Assembly: GCA_964458255.1 (NCBI GenBank)
Contig: CAYWHY010000062.1
Coordinates: 1-8,336, forward strand
Direction: 5' to 3'
Length of the DNA: 8,336 bases
Source of the DNA: Suilimivivens sp964458255
Lineage (GTDB): Bacteria > Bacillota > Clostridia > Lachnospirales > Lachnospiraceae
Under the pieces are notes generated by a model. That model was not told where the DNA came from. It did not search any database and was given only the letters and a program-made list of their open reading frames with translations. Position numbers and translations under genes: made by a program. The stretch's first letter is position 1. Every line of letters begins with the position of its first letter. This document shows, piece after piece, positions 4,435 through 8,336 of the stretch.

Positions 4435-6273
4435 TTATACTCCGGTCTGTAAAATCAGCTGATCATAAATTTCTGTCAGTGTCTGAATCATCTTGGATGA
4501 TAAGGTATATGCATTCTGATATTTCACCAGACTTACCGCTTCTTCGTCCTCATCCACACCTGATACGGACGTTCTCTGATTGCCAATGGCAGTCTGTAAT
4601 CCCTTGTAGGTCGTACTAAACGTATTGGCATTACTTGCATTGAGTGCTACATCCGAAAGAATGGATTCCAGCAATTCCCTGGCGCTGCCATTACGGAAGC
4701 TGAATTTTTCTTTACTGTTAAGAAGCTCTATCATCTCCTTGATTTGATCACATTCTTCCACTCCGTTTGAAACATCCCTGCGGCTGCCAAGAAGACTTGC
4801 ATCTGCAATCAAATCCTGATTAATGGCAAAATTTCCTGCCGTGATTTCATACAGTCCGTTGCCATCATTTGCCAGCAATTCATCTGCCTTATACTGTCCG
4901 CCGGCAGGTATATTTCCCGTAAACAGAATGCACCCTTTGCCTCCATTTGCATTATAGCCTGCTTTAAAAATCTCATTTACCTTATCCGCAAAGCCACGAA
5001 TCCATGCATTCATCTGTTCCATGTAATAAGGAATTCCCTGATATTTAATGGCTTCCTGCGTTTTTACTTCTTTTCCCACCAGGGCAGCTGTAACATCCAC
5101 ATCATTCTTTTTATCATTCATGGTAAAAGTATAGGTTTGCGTCGTCCTGTCATATTCCCATGACTCATAATAAAAGATTGTATTTCCGATATTAATCACA
5201 CCGCCGGTATCAGAAAGTGTTGCTTCCTGCATATTTTTAAGATAATCGGAATTTACGGTAACCTGTATCTGTGTTTTTCCTGAAATTGTCACGGTAGCAT
5301 CCTGAACACCCGCCAGCTTACCGTTAAAATTAGCTCCGTTATTTCCGTCCCTAAACTGTATCAGACCCTTGAGTTTCCCCTCCATGGCAGCGTTGGTAAG
5401 ACTGAATTCGTTACCATTGGACCATACAATTTCATATAATCCGTCTATATCCGTCTGATTCACCTTCTCCTCGGAACTTCTTGCCGTATAGGAAAGCGTA
5501 TTATAATCGTTAGCATCTACCAGTGTCTGTCCACCGGCAATCTGTACAACATAACGGGTGGCACCCGTTTCCCTTTCAGGATTGTTGCTGTCACGAATCG
5601 GATACTCTGTAATATCCACATCCACAATTTCCGACAGCTCATCTACCAGTTTTTCTCTCTGATCTCTAAGCTCATTGGCTTTTGCACCTGAAAGCTCAAT
5701 CACATTTATCTGCTTATTTAAGGTGGCTATTTTTTCGGCAATGGAATTAATCTGGTCTGTATTCTGCTTAATTTCAAGATTGATATCTTCCTGCAGTTCC
5801 TGAAGATTACCATACATATTGTTAAAGTAATCCGTCAGTGCTTTTGCGGCAGAAATAAATTCTTTTTTGGAGGAATCACTGCTTGCATTGGAAACTACCG
5901 ACTGCAGTGCATTGCTCATTTTGTTAAACACAGAGGTAAAGCCTGTGATGCCATCATCCTCAAAATAATCCTCCACCGTTCTTGCATAGTAGGATTTGGC
6001 TTCATATTCGCCATATTTACAATTGTTATTCCAATATTTCACATCATAAAAAGAATCTCTGACACGCTCAATGGCGATGGTATCCACACCGGCACCGGCA
6101 CAACCATATGTGGTAAAGGTCCGAAGGGCATTGCTTGCCTGCTGTGATACCTGCTGTCTCGAATATCCGTCTGTCTGTGCATTTGCAATATTATTAGCCG
6201 TTGTATTCAGTGCCGCATTGGAGGCTCTAAGTCCCGAAGCGGCTATATTCAGTCCAAAAAATTGTGATGGCAT
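4435..6273 (-). CDS. flgK: Flagellar hook-associated protein FlgK, second tandem copy
   Basis: FlgK (HAP1) joins hook to filament on the outside of the cell after flagellar type III export. The protein has 612 residues. The N-terminal rod/hook-type helix motif is NTTANNIANAQTDGYSRQQV (23-42). A long helical region with a LRDQREKLVDELS turn at 202-214 follows; in FlgK this Leu-Arg-Asp-Arg motif is typical. The central part (about 240-410) is beta-rich and variable. The C-terminal half contains FAINQDLIADASLLGSR (482-498), LQTAIGNQRTSVSGVDEDEE (559-578) and the flagellar basal-body/hook C-terminal helix EEAVSLVKYQNAYTLSSKMI (577-596). It has four cysteines (58, 85, 448, 508), unusual for an external flagellar protein. 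It starts 15 bp after the preceding flgK stop, with an AAGGGGTGAG ribosome site. It could be a main or an accessory junction subunit; sequence alone cannot say which. Confidence 0.92.
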   Translation of the reverse strand: MPSQFFGLNIAASGLRASNAALNTTANNIANAQTDGYSRQQVSQQASNALRTFTTYGCAGAGVDTIAIERVRDSFYDVKYWNNNCKYGEYEAKSYYARTVEDYFEDDGITGFTSVFNKMSNALQSVVSNASSDSSKKEFISAAKALTDYFNNMYGNLQELQEDINLEIKQNTDQINSIAEKIATLNKQINVIELSGAKANELRDQREKLVDELSEIVDVDITEYPIRDSNNPERETGATRYVVQIAGGQTLVDANDYNTLSYTARSSEEKVNQTDIDGLYEIVWSNGNEFSLTNAAMEGKLKGLIQFRDGNNGANFNGKLAGVQDATVTISGKTQIQVTVNSDYLKNMQEATLSDTGGVINIGNTIFYYESWEYDRTTQTYTFTMNDKKNDVDVTAALVGKEVKTQEAIKYQGIPYYMEQMNAWIRGFADKVNEIFKAGYNANGGKGCILFTGNIPAGGQYKADELLANDGNGLYEITAGNFAINQDLIADASLLGSRRDVSNGVEECDQIKEMIELLNSKEKFSFRNGSARELLESILSDVALNASNANTFSTTYKGLQTAIGNQRTSVSGVDEDEEAVSLVKYQNAYTLSSKMIQTLTEIYDQLILQTGV

Positions 6274-6288
6274 TCACTCACCCCTTTC

Positions 6289-7899
6289 TTACCTTCCCAG
6301 CGTCGCAATAATATGTTCCAGCATTTCACTGACCACATTGATATAGCGGCTTGATGCATTAAACGCATTCTGGAACATAATCATATTGCTCATTTCTTCG
6401 TCCGAAGATACGCCCAGAATCTGTTCTCTTGCTGCTGCTGTACTGTCTACGGTAATCTGCTGGTTTTCGCTGATTCCTTTCATGACAGAGCCTGTATTGG
6501 CCACCTGGGAAACCAGATTATTATAATAATTTAAAAAATTGGCTTTCGTTTTTACTTTAGGGTTTAAGGTATGGTCTTCTGACGTAAACAGCTCTTTTAA
6601 TTTATCGGCAGTTCCCTGATCCACCTTTTTATCCGGCTTAATGAAACCAAGCAATGACGGTGCCTGTTTCAGTTCACCGTTAATAATAATGTTTTCTATG
6701 GTAAAATTATTGTCACCCGTAATTGTATTAAAAATCTGATAAGGATTGTCTTTTTCATCTCTCATGTAATTTGTGCCCGGATGTTCCGTACGTGCAGCAT
6801 TTGCCGCTTCTTCCAATACACCGTTAATGCCTGTTGTAATCTTATTCACAAGCTGGTCAAATTCTGCCTGTACATTCATAATGACAGACTGAGAAATATT
6901 GGTATCATAGTACGCCTCATCTGCCAAATCCTTATAAGTCGCCCTGTGGTCGCCTCTTGCATAGAGAATTGCCTTCAAAGAACCGATATCCGTATTCATG
7001 CCTGTGGAAATGGTCTGTGTCATATGATAGACATGTGCGCTGTCTATATTGATACTCTCGGTTCCTTCCGCCGTCGTAGTTATTTTCGCAAATTTTTTCC
7101 AATAAGGAGTATAAAAACCGGTAACGGGATCAGCGAGTACATCAATTTCGTTTACCATGTCATCTTTTACAAAATCATTGCCTTCAAATTGGATATTGAC
7201 ATAGCCGTCCACATTTTCCGTAACCGAAATATAGCCCATTTTCGACAACTCATCTATCAAATAATTTCTCTCATCACGCAAATCGTTTGCTTTTTCCTGC
7301 TGTCCTGACTCTATTTTCAAAATTTCCTCATTTAATTCCTTAATCCGTCTGCCATACCGGTTAATCGTTTCAACCTGTTGCTTTACCTTATAATTCAGAT
7401 TGTCCTGATATTCCCTAAGTCCCTGGTAAACAGCATCCGCGTGCTCTATAAACTCATAACAGCGCTGTACAAAAACGCCCTGATTTACCGCATTTGACGG
7501 ATCCTTTGCAAGTTCCTGCACCGAGCCCCATAAATTATCAATCGATTTGGAAAAGGTTTCTCCCTGAAGCTCCTGAAAAAGATCTTCCACCTCTTCTACG
7601 GCGGATACGGTGGTATCATAGAAAGAACCTCTTCCGGCTTCACGTCTGTATGTTTTATCGAGGAAATAATCTCTGATCTGCTTTACATTGGAATAATTGA
7701 CGCCAAGGCCAAGCTGCTGATAGGCATTGGCAGACGCAGTCTTAGATATGGTATTATAATAACGGGTACCAAGCTGCACCTGCTGCCTGGTATACCCGGC
7801 CGTATCTACGTTTGACATATTATGCGCTGTTGTATTAAGCGCATTCTGACTTGTTTGTAATCCGGAAGTACCGACGTATAAACTACCCATTAAACCCAT
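6289..7899 (-). CDS. flgK: Flagellar hook-associated protein FlgK, first tandem copy
   Basis: This 536-residue protein has the same ends as FlgK: the N-terminal helix with YVGTSGLQTSQNALNTTAHN (8-27) followed by SNVDTAGYTRQQV, the LRDERNYLIDELSKMGY turn (207-223), and the C-terminal ILGVSSDEEMSNMIMFQNAF (494-513) with a final helix ending ATLGR. The middle differs from the following flgK in length and sequence, and it has only one cysteine (147), so the pair is diverged rather than a recent duplication. The start is the first ATG, with GAGGTG 7 nt upstream; a second in-frame ATG three codons later is less well spaced. It lies 29 bp after flgN, whose product chaperones FlgK and FlgL in other bacteria. 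Its exact place in the junction relative to the second copy is unknown. Confidence 0.92.
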   Translation of the reverse strand: MGLMGSLYVGTSGLQTSQNALNTTAHNMSNVDTAGYTRQQVQLGTRYYNTISKTASANAYQQLGLGVNYSNVKQIRDYFLDKTYRREAGRGSFYDTTVSAVEEVEDLFQELQGETFSKSIDNLWGSVQELAKDPSNAVNQGVFVQRCYEFIEHADAVYQGLREYQDNLNYKVKQQVETINRYGRRIKELNEEILKIESGQQEKANDLRDERNYLIDELSKMGYISVTENVDGYVNIQFEGNDFVKDDMVNEIDVLADPVTGFYTPYWKKFAKITTTAEGTESINIDSAHVYHMTQTISTGMNTDIGSLKAILYARGDHRATYKDLADEAYYDTNISQSVIMNVQAEFDQLVNKITTGINGVLEEAANAARTEHPGTNYMRDEKDNPYQIFNTITGDNNFTIENIIINGELKQAPSLLGFIKPDKKVDQGTADKLKELFTSEDHTLNPKVKTKANFLNYYNNLVSQVANTGSVMKGISENQQITVDSTAAAREQILGVSSDEEMSNMIMFQNAFNASSRYINVVSEMLEHIIATLGR

Positions 7900-7928
7900 C
7901 GATTTTCACCTCATATACCCGCAGGGAT

Positions 7929-8336
7929 TTACTGTTTGGCATCAAAACCGCCGGGTGCTACTCCCATATGTGCCCCTGTATTGAAGGCTCCTTTATTATA
8001 GTTAGCCGTCTCCGGTGCAGTCTTCATTGCCTGTAACATATTCATGTCAAATTCTACCATTTCCAGAGCATTTTCTATTAATGCCCTGTTCTGTATGTTC
8101 ACTCTCTCCACTTCATGAACCACAGTCCTTAATCTGTCATGTACTTTAGCCAGCTTCTGCTGTTCCTGCGGTCTTTGGTTCAGCATATCCACCAGATCCG
8201 CAAGCATCAGCGTTTTAACATCCCTGTTAATAACATTGGCGATATCCGCAAACAGTTCCTGACGTTTGTTGTCAAGATTACTGATTCTGCCGACAACGAT
8301 TTGTTCTTCTTCCGTGATTTTGGCTAATTCTTCTAA
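7929..8336 (-). CDS. flgN: Flagellar export chaperone FlgN, 5' end beyond window
   Basis: FlgN is a small cytoplasmic helical chaperone that keeps FlgK and FlgL competent for export. The reading frame is open to the right window edge, so 135 C-terminal codons are visible and the true start is outside. In-frame ATGs at 8207 and 8213 are internal methionines, because the frame continues upstream with coherent helical sequence (ITEEEQIVVGRISNLDNKRQ). The visible part is almost all predicted helix with heptad-like spacing, as in FlgN, and ends in a Gly-rich tail after NYNKGAFNTG, a pattern I associate with Firmicutes FlgN. Its position directly before flgK supports the call. Typical family length is about 150-165, so only around 20-30 residues are missing. 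Confidence 0.87.
   Translation of the reverse strand, partial: LEELAKITEEEQIVVGRISNLDNKRQELFADIANVINRDVKTLMLADLVDMLNQRPQEQQKLAKVHDRLRTVVHEVERVNIQNRALIENALEMVEFDMNMLQAMKTAPETANYNKGAFNTGAHMGVAPGGFDAKQ

Noticed and set aside
6602..6631. Perfect sigma-28 -10 sequence GCCGATAA on the minus strand inside the first flgK, with TAAA upstream
   Set aside because: The TAAA is 18 nt away, outside the 14-16 range, and the stretch codes for ordinary FlgK residues (Thr-Ala-Asp-Lys), so it is probably a codon coincidence. A promoter here would sit mid-gene.
6781..7308. 175-codon open frame on the plus strand
   Set aside because: It lies entirely antisense to the first flgK, has no good ribosome site that I could identify and reads as a Cys- and Ile-rich shadow without domain features.

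Overview
This window is a late flagellar gene cluster from a motile Gram-positive bacterium. Protein style (FlgK, FlgL, FliD and FliW motifs, the CsrA start MLALSRKKNEA), strong AGGAGG-type ribosome binding sites and gene order suggest a Clostridia, probably Lachnospiraceae-like, genome; that assignment is inferred from pattern recognition only. Every supported gene is on the minus strand, so transcription runs from high to low coordinates.

Layout in transcription order: the 3' part of flgN (export chaperone, cut by the right edge, 8336-7929); two consecutive, clearly different flgK genes for hook-filament junction protein 1 (7899-6289 and 6273-4435); flgL (junction protein HAP3, enlarged, 4361-2817); fliW (2771-2313); csrA (2312-2094, directly abutting fliW); a 118-bp regulatory gap with a near-consensus sigma-28/sigma-D promoter and a hairpin holding the Shine-Dalgarno of the next gene; flaG (1975-1544); fliD, the filament cap (1531-8); and the first two codons of a further gene, by synteny fliS (6-1). 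There is no gene-free stretch above 300 bases and no RNA gene, mobile element or CRISPR array.

Functionally this is the filament-assembly module. FlgN should chaperone FlgK/FlgL for export, FlgK and FlgL build the junction between hook and filament, FliD caps the growing filament, FlaG tunes filament length, and FliW/CsrA form the post-transcriptional switch that in Bacillus subtilis couples flagellin translation to export. In B. subtilis the flagellin gene hag lies between csrA and flaG. Here that slot has no flagellin gene, but holds a sigma-28-type promoter plus a CsrA-site-like hairpin (GGA in a hexaloop closed by a 5-bp stem, overlapping the Shine-Dalgarno) in front of flaG. The strongest testable idea is that CsrA/FliW directly controls the flaG-fliD-fliS cap operon in this organism. 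Other points are the tandem FlgK paralogues, four cysteines in the second one, and a possible weaker sigma-28 promoter and GGA-flanked hairpin before fliW. I see no wholly unknown system; the novelty, if any, is regulatory and in junction architecture.
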